Positions 1 through 6,440 of a DNA stretch of 8,936 nt are shown here, in pieces (the first letter of the stretch is position 1; the number at the start of each line of letters is the position of its first letter). The DNA is taken from assembly GCA_964443385.1 (NCBI GenBank), contig CAYUCO010000026.1:1-8936 (forward strand), written 5' to 3'. The stretch comes from VFHP01 sp964443385 (GTDB lineage: Bacteria > Chloroflexota > Dehalococcoidia > Lucifugimonadales > UBA2985). Under the pieces are notes generated by a model. It was not told where the DNA came from and ran no database searches. It worked only from the letters and a program-made list of their open reading frames with translations. A program made the translations under genes and the position numbers.

Positions 1-207
1 ATTGCCAGATTCAGTGAAATATCTTATGTGCGCTTCATGTACGAATCTTACATGATCCGGTAATCTGTGAATTCTCTCCCAAACCACTGGAGCCTTGTTT
101 TCCCAAGCTTTAATCAACAGAGCAACTTCCGGCAAATCCTCATCGGAATTGATAACCTTGTGACAATATACACACTGCTCCACTGGAGGAATTCCGGCAG
201 ATTCTCC
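1..207 (-). pseudogene. Out-of-frame continuation of the multihaem cytochrome, incomplete at the window edge
   Basis: Seen: 69 uninterrupted codons from about base 207 to base 1, in the +1 frame relative to the upstream part. They begin GESAGIPPVEQ, then the second haem site CVYCH (bases 160-174), then 'KVINSDEDLPEV', 'W.RIHRLPDHVRFVHEAHI', and remain open at base 1. The 'HRLPDHVRFVHEAH' run is the conserved segment before further CxxCH sites in ActA-like cytochromes, so this is real coding sequence and not a shadow. The same frame has a TAG at 226-228, so it cannot start upstream by itself. Compared by memory with relatives, the stretch between the first CxxCH and 'AG.P' is about four residues short. 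That would fit a real deletion of about 11 or 14 bases as well as a one-base error. Whether it is a pseudogene or an assembly error cannot be settled here. Confidence 0.7.
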
Positions 208-481
208 TATGACAAAACGTACAATCTAGACCCAGACCATGCATTTCGTTACCTTCTCCATCCAATTTAGGGGTTCCATCTGATAACAAGAGGACACCTG
301 ATCCAGCATGTGTCGTATGAGGGTAATCAATAGGTTGCTCAGGGGAACCACCAAAAGGTCCAACTTCAAATGGTGTAGACCACCAGGCTCTAGCGACAAA
401 CAACACCAGTGCCAAGGTAACCAGACCGCCTGCGGCCAGTCCACCCAGCACGGTAAATAATATTATTAGTTTCTTAAGCAT
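140..481 (-). CDS. Membrane-anchored multihaem c-type cytochrome, N-terminal part (reading frame broken by a frameshift)
   Basis: Seen: 113 codons from an ATG. Residues 4-30 form a hydrophobic anchor preceded by two lysines. Next come a periplasmic-looking linker and a 'QPIDYPHTTHAG' segment whose His55 and His58 could be haem ligands. The first haem site CTFCH (Cys87, Cys90, His91) lies at bases 209-223. After Arg92 this frame loses family character and stops, while the expected continuation with a second CxxCH is in another frame down to base 1 (separate entry). Family knowledge: the order 'QPI..H..HA..LGLDC.YCH..AG.P..Q.C..CH' is typical of class III/ActA-like cytochromes that pass electrons from membrane oxidoreductase complexes. 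Inference: an electron-transfer subunit co-transcribed with the small membrane protein 29 bases upstream. No strong ribosome site is visible before the ATG, so coupling to the upstream gene is plausible. The class call is good; the partner complex is unknown. Confidence 0.75.
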   Translation of the reverse strand: MLKKLIILFTVLGGLAAGGLVTLALVLFVARAWWSTPFEVGPFGGSPEQPIDYPHTTHAGSGVLLLSDGTPKLDGEGNEMHGLGLDCTFCHRRICRNSSSGAVCILSQGYQFR

Positions 482-510
482 TATATTTATTATTGATAAG
501 CCCTATAGGT

Positions 511-801
511 TTAGATCCAAGACCTATCCCAAATCACCGTCAGAGTATCTAACTTCGATGCTATTATTATCAAGTTAAGTGCAACGAGAGACAAGAAACC
601 TAAAGCTCCTATGTAGAACATGCGTCTTGCCTTGTTTACACTCTGAGGTATGTGACCCGTACTTACTAGAGACGGTATGATGGCATGTGCCAGCAGAAAA
701 TTGAACCCAAATCCAATTGAGCAAAGGACTGCATACCAAAAGAAATGAAGTAGGTTACCGATCCTAGCCCAGTCTGCACTTGTAATGAATTCTGGATCCA
801 T
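511..801 (-). CDS. Small two-helix membrane protein, probable partner of the cytochrome
   Basis: Seen: 96 residues with a short N-terminal amphipathic part (residues 1-16) and a long hydrophobic segment at about 17-47 containing His19 and His39. A basic loop follows ('NKARR', 56-60), then a second membrane segment at about 61-81 and a short tail ending in 'WDRSWI'. There are no cysteines in a haem or iron-sulfur pattern. The start is supported by AGAGAGG at 806-812, four bases before the ATG, and by a good sigma-70-type promoter at 878-906. The gene is followed after 29 bases by the cytochrome gene on the same strand, suggesting an operon. Inference: a membrane subunit or assembly factor of a respiratory complex. 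It resembles small proteins I associate with Chloroflexota cytochrome clusters, but I cannot name a family. His19/His39 could coordinate haem, though nothing in the sequence proves it. Confidence 0.7.
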   Translation of the reverse strand: MDPEFITSADWARIGNLLHFFWYAVLCSIGFGFNFLLAHAIIPSLVSTGHIPQSVNKARRMFYIGALGFLSLVALNLIIIASKLDTLTVIWDRSWI

Positions 802-877
802 CTAGCCTCTCTACTAAATAGGCGCACAGATAGATAAATTGTTTGTTTCTGTGAGCACTTTGCAATAACTTTCACGT

Positions 878-906
878 AGTGTACAATGGGCAGGTATCAT
901 AGTCAA
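878..906 (-). promoter_or_regulatory. Candidate sigma-70-type promoter for the membrane protein-cytochrome operon
   Basis: Read on the minus strand: TTGACT (901-906), a 17-base spacer, then TACACT (878-883). Five of six bases match the -35 consensus and four of six match the -10, with ideal spacing. It would start transcription near base 871 and leave a leader of about 70 bases before the ATG at 801. Within that leader, a direct repeat ACTTT..ACTTT (11 bases apart, 858-873 on the plus strand) could be a regulator site, but it is short enough to be chance. Confidence 0.45.
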
Positions 907-966
907 TACCAGATACGATTTGCTTGACAGGCAACAAATTTCTAGCAAATGGAAACTGAAAAGCTT

Positions 967-972
967 AGGAGG
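967..972 (+). promoter_or_regulatory. Strong ribosome binding site deciding the start of the small Tat protein
   Basis: A perfect AGGAGG lies five bases before the ATG at 978. It is the strongest Shine-Dalgarno match in the window. It selects ATG 978 over the in-frame TTG at 975 and over the internal ATG at 1011. Confidence 0.75.
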
Positions 973-977
973 CATTG

Positions 978-1202
978 ATGTCAGAGGAATCATTAGATCC
1001 GAAATTTATCATGGACAGGCGAGGCTTTATAAAGAGGTCTATCGTCGCCGTGGCAGGCATAGCAACTTTAACTACTCTCTCCAGACCGACTTCCCTAAGA
1101 AGGTCCAACGTGTCTAAAGATACAGGATCAATATTCACTCCTAGGCCTGGCTCTAAACTTAATTATTGGCGTAACCGCTTCAATAACTTTAGATTAAGAT
1201 AA
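978..1202 (+). CDS. Very small protein with a twin-arginine (Tat) signal, function unknown
   Basis: Seen: 74 residues. A twin-arginine motif DRRGFIK (13-19) is followed by a hydrophobic stretch (21-34) and a short basic region, with no clear Ala-x-Ala cleavage site. The rest, to 'SKLNYWRNRFNNFRLR', has no motif I recognise and no cysteines. A perfect ribosome site fixes the start. Family knowledge: Tat signals export proteins folded in the cytoplasm, usually with cofactors. Proteins this short with such a signal are known near formate dehydrogenase genes (the 'formate dehydrogenase region TAT target' type), but the C-terminus here does not match the Tyr/His-rich end I recall for them. Alternative: the 5' remnant of a longer Tat protein such as a Rieske subunit, since reading past the TAA in frame gives 14 more codons (PAGELEAGHVTEIA) before a TAG. 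It is transcribed away from the cytochrome operon and toward the lipoprotein gene. Confidence 0.6.
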   Translation: MSEESLDPKFIMDRRGFIKRSIVAVAGIATLTTLSRPTSLRRSNVSKDTGSIFTPRPGSKLNYWRNRFNNFRLR

Positions 1203-1308
1203 CCTGCCGGAGAATTGGAAGCAGGACACGTTACAGAAATCGCCTAGATACCCTCTAGCATGAACTGCCAGCATCGTATATCGACCATAACATGAATCCA
1301 TGAATCAC

Positions 1309-1314
1309 AGGGAG
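1309..1314 (+). promoter_or_regulatory. Ribosome binding site favouring the internal start of the lipoprotein
   Basis: AGGGAG lies three bases before the ATG at 1318, while nothing similar precedes the in-frame ATG at 1300. The spacing is shorter than ideal, but the start at 1318 also gives a proper signal peptide beginning MKK. Confidence 0.45.
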
Positions 1315-1317
1315 TCT

Positions 1318-2016
1318 ATGAAAAAACCTTCTGGAAAATATTTCGTTTCTTTGTTTGTTCTCACTATTCTGAGTGTCTCCGGTTGTGTTACAGATCCAAT
1401 TATTCAACAAACAGATCACGTCTTGTCCAACATAGATTCTGCAGTCACATCAACTAACGATATCGAATATCAAAACTCGGTCCTAATCAGCGCGCACGAA
1501 GTTAACTACCTTGCAGATGATTTGAACAATGCTGAGAACAGAACTGAACAAGAATCTTTAGTTAAAAACTACATAACAATAAACCAGAGGATTTCTTGTA
1601 TTGAAGATAATATAGAAAACTCCTCAACTGATAAGAGTAGTGTGGAGTGCCAAGGGGATAAACTAGTATCCTCAGTGGATCAGGATGGATTACCAGGAGT
1701 TAACGCCCTTTATGATAGAGTTTCTGGAGCAGACAGTGCGCATAATAAACGCCAAATACTGCGAACATATTTGAAAGACTGGGAGTACGTCCAGAGAATT
1801 GTTCGTGTAGAAAAGAGTTTAGATCAAAACAAAAGAACACACGAAATAATCCTACTGGGAGGATTGCTCAAAAAAATCCACAAGTTCCCTATAATGTATG
1901 AAGGGGAAATACTTGTGCCAACCGCAGACATGGAAAATCTCATGCAGGATTTTGTTACTTCAGCAAACAAGAAAGACCAAAGAAATCTAGTAATAAGATA
2001 TTTAAATGGCGGTTAA
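1318..2016 (+). CDS. Predicted lipoprotein with a threefold internal repeat, function unknown
   Basis: Seen: 232 residues from ATG 1318; an in-frame ATG at 1300 would add six residues. MKKPSGK is followed by a hydrophobic core and the lipobox V-S-G-C with lipidated Cys23, so the mature protein should be anchored to the outer face of a membrane. The mature part is polar, rich in Asn, Asp, Lys and Glu, with two further cysteines (94 and 111). Three related segments recur about 70 residues apart, at residues 55-86, 124-152 and 198-229. Each follows the pattern 'VN.L.DD.....A..NK..Q..L...Y[IL]'. I recognise no enzyme motif. Inference: a repeat-built surface or periplasmic binding/structural protein. 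It is convergent with mutL, with only 23 bases between the stop codons and no terminator visible. It may share a transcript with the small Tat gene 115 bases upstream. Confidence 0.7.
   Translation: MKKPSGKYFVSLFVLTILSVSGCVTDPIIQQTDHVLSNIDSAVTSTNDIEYQNSVLISAHEVNYLADDLNNAENRTEQESLVKNYITINQRISCIEDNIENSSTDKSSVECQGDKLVSSVDQDGLPGVNALYDRVSGADSAHNKRQILRTYLKDWEYVQRIVRVEKSLDQNKRTHEIILLGGLLKKIHKFPIMYEGEILVPTADMENLMQDFVTSANKKDQRNLVIRYLNGG
1480..1575 (+). repeat. Lipoprotein internal repeat, unit 1
   Basis: Encodes residues 55-86. Key parts are 'EVNYLADDL', then NRTEQ, then 'LVKNYI'. It aligns by eye with the units at 1687-1773 and 1909-2004. The similarity is at protein level only; the DNA has diverged, so this is an old duplication. 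Confidence 0.45.
1687..1773 (+). repeat. Lipoprotein internal repeat, unit 2
   Basis: Encodes residues 124-152. Key parts are 'GVNALYDRV', then 'NKRQ', then 'ILRTYL'. It is about two residues shorter than the other units between the Asn-Lys pair and the Leu-rich end. Confidence 0.45.
1909..2004 (+). repeat. Lipoprotein internal repeat, unit 3
   Basis: Encodes residues 198-229. Key parts are 'DMENLMQDF', then 'NKKDQ', then 'LVIRYL'. The protein ends three residues later, so the last unit lacks the region that follows units 1 and 2. Confidence 0.45.
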
Positions 2017-2039
2017 AACAACTAGAATGTTCCTACTGA

Positions 2040-3767
2040 TTAAGTCCTTTTAAATTCTTTTTCTAGTTCCGCAAGACCAAACTTTATAGTTGTGGGCCTG
2101 CCGTGTGCACAATTATTTGGTTGATTGGCAGATTGGAGCATAATCAACAGGTTCTGCATCTCTTCCTCGGATAAGATATCACCAGCCTTGATCGCGGAGT
2201 GACACGCGATGGAAGCACATATCTTTAGTTGCCAATCATGCGACATGCCTTCTCCAAAGAAATCATCAACATGTAAATCATCCAGAATTGACAAAAAATT
2301 CTTACCAGGGTCAACGTTGCCAAATACAGAAGGCACAGATCTCAATAAGTAGGAATGAGAACCAAAATGTTCAATATCAAATCCCCATTTACCCCAATAA
2401 TCCAAGTCTGCAGTCAATACTTGTTCGTTTTCAGGAGATAATTTTAATACAATGGGTTCCAAGATACCCTGTCTATCCACTTTTGTTGCATCCTGAACTT
2501 GCTCATAGAGTACCCTCTCATGTGCAGCATGTTGGTCAATTAAGTATATCGCCTGATCCGTTTCTCCTACAATATATAGGCCATGTATCTGCCCGACTAA
2601 ACGTAGGTTCTTTATCTGGAATTTAAAATTGGCTTCAGGTTCATACTGGCTCTGATCATTGAATAGAGAAAGTGGTTTCTGATAAGATTCCGTTGACTGC
2701 CTGTAATCAGGCTCGCTATATACACCATGCTTTACAATAGGTGAAACACCCATCAATTGAGTATATGGAACCGGTGACATAGATATTAATGAATTTCTTA
2801 TTAGTCTTTGTATAGAGCGGAACACTTGACTTTCATCCTTTAATCTAATTTCTACCTTTGCAGGATGAACATTAAAATCCAAGTCTTCTTTAGGAACATC
2901 AATGAATAAAAATGAGAGTGGATGCCTCCCTACAGTCAGGAATCCCTTATAAGCATCCTCAACAGCAAAAGTTAAGGAGCGATTTTGAACACATCTACCA
3001 TTGACAACCAGGTTTATAGAATTTCTATTAGACCTAGTTGTATCTGGAGAACTGATCAATCCATGTATTGCGGCATAACCTAAGTCTTTGCCAGAATCGA
3101 TTACCATCATTGAACTAGCTGTTTTTGGATCAAATACCTCGCCATAAGTGTCTCTTAAATCACCATTGCCTCTAGTGTTTAGTCGAACTTTGCCGTCCAC
3201 ATCAAAACGAAAACTCACTGATGGAAACGCCATAGACAATTGCTGAATTAATGAGTGAATTCTTTGGGATTCAACAGAGGGGGATTTCAAGAATTTCAGC
3301 CTAGCCGGTATTCTAGAAAATAAATTAGTTACAGTCACTGTAGTTCCAAGAGGACAACCCGTTGATGAAACCTCCACCAAGTTGCCATTATCCATATGTA
3401 CACTTGTACCATTTTGTTCACCAACCACTCTAGTGACCATTCTAATGGAAGCTACTGATGCGATACTTGGCAGAGCTTCTCCCCTGAAACCCAATGTTTC
3501 TATATTGAATAAATCTCCGTTATCCGGATATTTACTGGTAGCAAATCTATGAAAAGCTAATTCCACATCATTGGAGGCTATCCCACTACCGTTATCAGAA
3601 ACAGCTATTGCCTTAATTCCGCCTGACTCAATGTGTATAAGGATAGTGTCTGCCCCTGCATCTATAGAATTTTCTACTAGCTCTTTAACTATAGACGCTG
3701 GACGTTCAACTACTTCACCTGCAGCTATGACAGATGATTCTTGTTTTGACAATACCTTTATACTCAT
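2040..3767 (-). CDS. mutL: DNA mismatch repair protein MutL, endonuclease-containing type
   Basis: MutL is recruited by mismatch-bound MutS and couples ATP use to strand incision. Seen: 575 residues, complete. The N-terminal GHKL ATPase has KELVENSIDAGA (28-39, with Glu29 and Asn33), DNGSGI (58-63), GFRGEAL (93-99), NGR (256-258) and 'FNVHPAK' (298-304). A low-complexity linker spans roughly 330-380. The C-terminal domain has DQHAAHERVLYE (411-422), which is the DQHA(x)2E(x)4E metal-binding endonuclease motif, plus ACHSAIKAG (521-529) and CAHGRPT (553-559). QGILEP (433-438) fits the position of the beta-clamp motif known in Bacillus MutL. Inference: this MutL nicks DNA itself, so no MutH is needed. 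The start ATG overlaps the mutS stop as ATGA, implying translational coupling. Size is normal for bacterial MutL and no key residue is missing. Confidence 0.97.
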   Translation of the reverse strand: MSIKVLSKQESSVIAAGEVVERPASIVKELVENSIDAGADTILIHIESGGIKAIAVSDNGSGIASNDVELAFHRFATSKYPDNGDLFNIETLGFRGEALPSIASVASIRMVTRVVGEQNGTSVHMDNGNLVEVSSTGCPLGTTVTVTNLFSRIPARLKFLKSPSVESQRIHSLIQQLSMAFPSVSFRFDVDGKVRLNTRGNGDLRDTYGEVFDPKTASSMMVIDSGKDLGYAAIHGLISSPDTTRSNRNSINLVVNGRCVQNRSLTFAVEDAYKGFLTVGRHPLSFLFIDVPKEDLDFNVHPAKVEIRLKDESQVFRSIQRLIRNSLISMSPVPYTQLMGVSPIVKHGVYSEPDYRQSTESYQKPLSLFNDQSQYEPEANFKFQIKNLRLVGQIHGLYIVGETDQAIYLIDQHAAHERVLYEQVQDATKVDRQGILEPIVLKLSPENEQVLTADLDYWGKWGFDIEHFGSHSYLLRSVPSVFGNVDPGKNFLSILDDLHVDDFFGEGMSHDWQLKICASIACHSAIKAGDILSEEEMQNLLIMLQSANQPNNCAHGRPTTIKFGLAELEKEFKRT

Positions 3768-6319
3768 TCGGATTGCTCGTATTGTCTTATTTGGGATTTT
3801 AATTCATTAAGCTTGTTCATAGCTTCTATGGGTGTCATGCTCTCGATATCCAAGCTTTTTATTGACAGGATTATGGGATCCGGGATTTCAAACATAGGCA
3901 GTTGTTTTTGAACAACACCCTGATTTTCAATTTCCAGTTTCTTTAAAATTTCCCAAGCCCTTATTACCAAATCTCTCGGCATACCCGCAAGTTGAGCAAC
4001 ATTGATGCCATAACTTCTGTCTGCTCCACCTTGCATGACTGTGTACATAAACGACAATCTCCCATTAGATTCCTTAGCCGAAATATTTAGATTATTGACA
4101 CAAGGGAAAATATCTGACAATTCAATAAGTTCATGGTAATGAGTGGCAAAAAGAGTTCTGCAATTTAATTTTTCGTTACTATGTATATATTCAACTGTCG
4201 CCCTTGCGATGGCTAATCCATCATAGGTGCTAGTCCCTCTACCAATTTCATCCAGGATTATTAAAGACTTGTTCGTAGCATGGTTAAGTATATTGGCTGT
4301 CTCAATCATCTCCACCATAAAAGTTGATTGCCCAACAGACAGATCATCTTGAAGGCCAATACGTGTAAATATTCTGTCGACAATACCAATATCAGCTGAA
4401 GCAGCCGGGACAAAACTTCCAATTTGCGCCATAAGGACGATCAGGGCCACCTGTCTTATGTATGTAGACTTACCAGCCATATTGGGGCCGGTAATGATAG
4501 ATATCCTGCCATTGTCACCACCAATTAGTATGTCATTTGGAACAAATGATCCCAAAGATACATTATGTTCAACTATTGGATGTCTTGCCTGTTTAACATC
4601 CAAAATATTGCCAGTGTTAAGTCTAGGCCTGGAATATCTGTATTCAGAAGCCACCAAAGACAAAGATAAGACAACATCTATTTTCGCGACCGACAAAGCG
4701 GTACTTTCTATAGAATCTTTATGTTCATAAATGTCTTCGCAAATTTTCCTGAACAGAGTTGACTCTAATTCATCTATTTTGTCCTGAGCATTTAACAGCT
4801 TGGCTTCATATTCCTTGAGTTCAGGAGTAATATACCGTTCTGCCCCAGTCAAAGTCTGTCTTCTAGTATAATTGTTTGGCACCTGACCAATACTGGAGTT
4901 ATTCACTTCTAAATAGTAACCAAACACCCGATTGTAACCGACTTTTAACGATTTTATCCCTGTTCTATCTCTTTCCGTTTTTTCCAAACCAGCTATGTAA
5001 TCTCTCGCAGCAGAAGAATCATCTTTTAGGAAATCCAGTTCAGCAGAAAATCCTCTCCGAATCAACCCATGAGATCCAGAAGTGGTAGATTCAATATTTT
5101 CTATGCTTTTCAATATAAGTGATTGCACCGTTTCACAAGGATCTAGATACTGTTCCAGTATATGTGGCAAGGATTTTTGTTTATTCAAAAAATCCTTAAG
5201 TCCGGCCACAGCAAAGAGAGTAGATTCCAGAGAAACAAGATCTCGAACTGAAACAGAACCCGAACCAATACGGTTGATTAAACGTTCTATATCGTATATA
5301 TCCTTCAAATAGAATCCTATCTGATCTCTAACCAATATCGAATTTAGCAAAAACTCAACTCCATCATGTCTGCTGTTTAGTTCATTCAAGTCTAGAAGGG
5401 GCTGCCCTATCCATTTTTTGAACAACCTTCCTCCCATCGAGGTTTTAGTCATGTCTAAAAGTGACAGTAATGAATTTCTCTCACCTCCCCACCTGCCGGA
5501 TATATATAATTCCAAACTGTTTCTGGACTGATTATCTAATACCATAAAATTAGATGGGAAATAAGTGAAAAGTGAATTTAATCCATCCAAAACGTATTTA
5601 TCGGTATTTTCCAGGTAAAACAAAATGAGTGCAGCGGATCCTATTGCTAGCGGCATATCATGACAACCGTAAGACTCCAGACTTTGTACACCAAAATGTT
5701 TCTTCACATGCATTTCACAGTCTGCTACTATCGCACTTCCTGCATCTACAACTGTGGTTATAAATTCCGTACCAACTTCTGAAAGGTCAGTATCATCAAG
5801 CAATATAATTTCCGCAGGATGTAATCTACTTAATTCCATCGGCAAGTCTTTTCTATGTATTTGAGTAGTAGCAAACTCATTAGTGGTTATATCAACATAA
5901 GATAAACCTACTAGATTCTCGTCAAATACAACGGCAGCCAAAAAGTTGTTATCTGATGTTTCTAACATTGAAGTTTCAGTTAATGTTCCCGCTGTCACAA
6001 CTCTAACCACCTCGCGCTCAACCAACCCTTTGCCCGTAGAATCTCCAGTTTGGTCACATATAGCTACGCGGTGGCCATTCTTGATCAATTTTGGAAGATA
6101 GTTGTCTAATGCATGCTTGGGTATACCAGCCATTGGGATTTGATTCCCTTTACCCATTTCCCTCGAAGTGTATACAATCTCCAATACCATGGACGCAATT
6201 TTGGCATCTTCGTCAAATGTTTCGTAGAAATCGCCCATCTGAAAGAGTAATATCGTATCTGGATTTTGATTTTTTATTCTAAGGTATTGTTCTCTAATCG
6301 GAGTATTTTCTGCTACCAT
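3764..6319 (-). CDS. mutS: DNA mismatch repair protein MutS
   Basis: MutS recognises base mismatches and small loops and, with ATP, recruits MutL. Seen: 851 residues, complete, the usual length. The mismatch-reading Phe-x-Glu is F31-Y-E33 within 'QMGDFYETF'. Next come the connector, the lever and the clamp with YITPELKEYE (496-505). The ATPase has Walker A GPNMAGKST (611-619), the signature 'DDLSVGQSTF' (658-667), Walker B 'IILDEIGRGTS' (687-697) and the His switch 'ATHYHEL' (725-731). QLPMF (806-810) fits the beta-clamp motif, followed by the C-terminal 'MTPIEAMNKLNELK' helix. The start has AGG at 6327-6329, seven bases upstream. It shares a four-base overlap with mutL. The oxidoreductase gene ends 121 bases upstream on the same strand, so read-through into mutS is possible. 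It is intact throughout, with no odd residues in catalytic motifs. Confidence 0.98.
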   Translation of the reverse strand: MVAENTPIREQYLRIKNQNPDTILLFQMGDFYETFDEDAKIASMVLEIVYTSREMGKGNQIPMAGIPKHALDNYLPKLIKNGHRVAICDQTGDSTGKGLVEREVVRVVTAGTLTETSMLETSDNNFLAAVVFDENLVGLSYVDITTNEFATTQIHRKDLPMELSRLHPAEIILLDDTDLSEVGTEFITTVVDAGSAIVADCEMHVKKHFGVQSLESYGCHDMPLAIGSAALILFYLENTDKYVLDGLNSLFTYFPSNFMVLDNQSRNSLELYISGRWGGERNSLLSLLDMTKTSMGGRLFKKWIGQPLLDLNELNSRHDGVEFLLNSILVRDQIGFYLKDIYDIERLINRIGSGSVSVRDLVSLESTLFAVAGLKDFLNKQKSLPHILEQYLDPCETVQSLILKSIENIESTTSGSHGLIRRGFSAELDFLKDDSSAARDYIAGLEKTERDRTGIKSLKVGYNRVFGYYLEVNNSSIGQVPNNYTRRQTLTGAERYITPELKEYEAKLLNAQDKIDELESTLFRKICEDIYEHKDSIESTALSVAKIDVVLSLSLVASEYRYSRPRLNTGNILDVKQARHPIVEHNVSLGSFVPNDILIGGDNGRISIITGPNMAGKSTYIRQVALIVLMAQIGSFVPAASADIGIVDRIFTRIGLQDDLSVGQSTFMVEMIETANILNHATNKSLIILDEIGRGTSTYDGLAIARATVEYIHSNEKLNCRTLFATHYHELIELSDIFPCVNNLNISAKESNGRLSFMYTVMQGGADRSYGINVAQLAGMPRDLVIRAWEILKKLEIENQGVVQKQLPMFEIPDPIILSIKSLDIESMTPIEAMNKLNELKSQIRQYEQSE

Positions 6320-6326
6320 CTCATAA

Positions 6327-6329
6327 CCT
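6327..6329 (-). promoter_or_regulatory. Weak ribosome binding site of mutS
   Basis: Minus-strand AGG lies seven bases before the mutS ATG. It is short but well spaced, and it agrees with the family start just before the 'TPIREQY' N-terminus. Confidence 0.35.
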
Positions 6330-6341
6330 ATAGCGTTCTAA

Positions 6342-6368
6342 AATAAAACCCGAAGTGGTGCTTTTATT
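6342..6368 (-). terminator. AT-rich hairpin between the oxidoreductase gene and mutS, possible weak terminator
   Basis: A perfect 7-base inverted repeat (AATAAAA / TTTTATT) flanks a 13-base centre with two or three further G-C pairs. On the minus strand it ends in TTTTATTTT. The position after the oxidoreductase stop and before mutS suits a partial terminator. However, the stem is mostly A-T and its T-run is part of the stem, so it could be chance. Confidence 0.3.
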
Positions 6369-6440
6369 ACAATTGCCACATCAAACTTTCCAAACAGATG
6401 CCGATTAAACGCAAATTCGGCTTGCCCACATCCTCAGATG

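Noticed and set aside
226..444. Alternative minus-strand open frame overlapping the cytochrome
   Set aside because: It is a shadow in another frame; the cytochrome frame has the membrane anchor and haem motif.
924..929. Perfect TTGACA as a -35 box for the Tat gene
   Set aside because: No acceptable -10 hexamer lies 16-18 bases downstream (the best is around AAATGG), so I do not call a promoter.
920..1117. Plus-strand open frame overlapping the Tat gene
   Set aside because: It has no ribosome site and no domain character, and the AGGAGG-led Tat frame explains the region.
1203..1225. CCTGC/GCAGG inverted repeat as a terminator after the Tat gene
   Set aside because: The stem is only five pairs around a 13-base loop and no T-run follows.
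6400..6421. GCCGA/TCGGC inverted repeat upstream of mutS as a regulatory stem
   Set aside because: A five-pair stem with a 12-base loop and no T-run is too weak to separate from chance.
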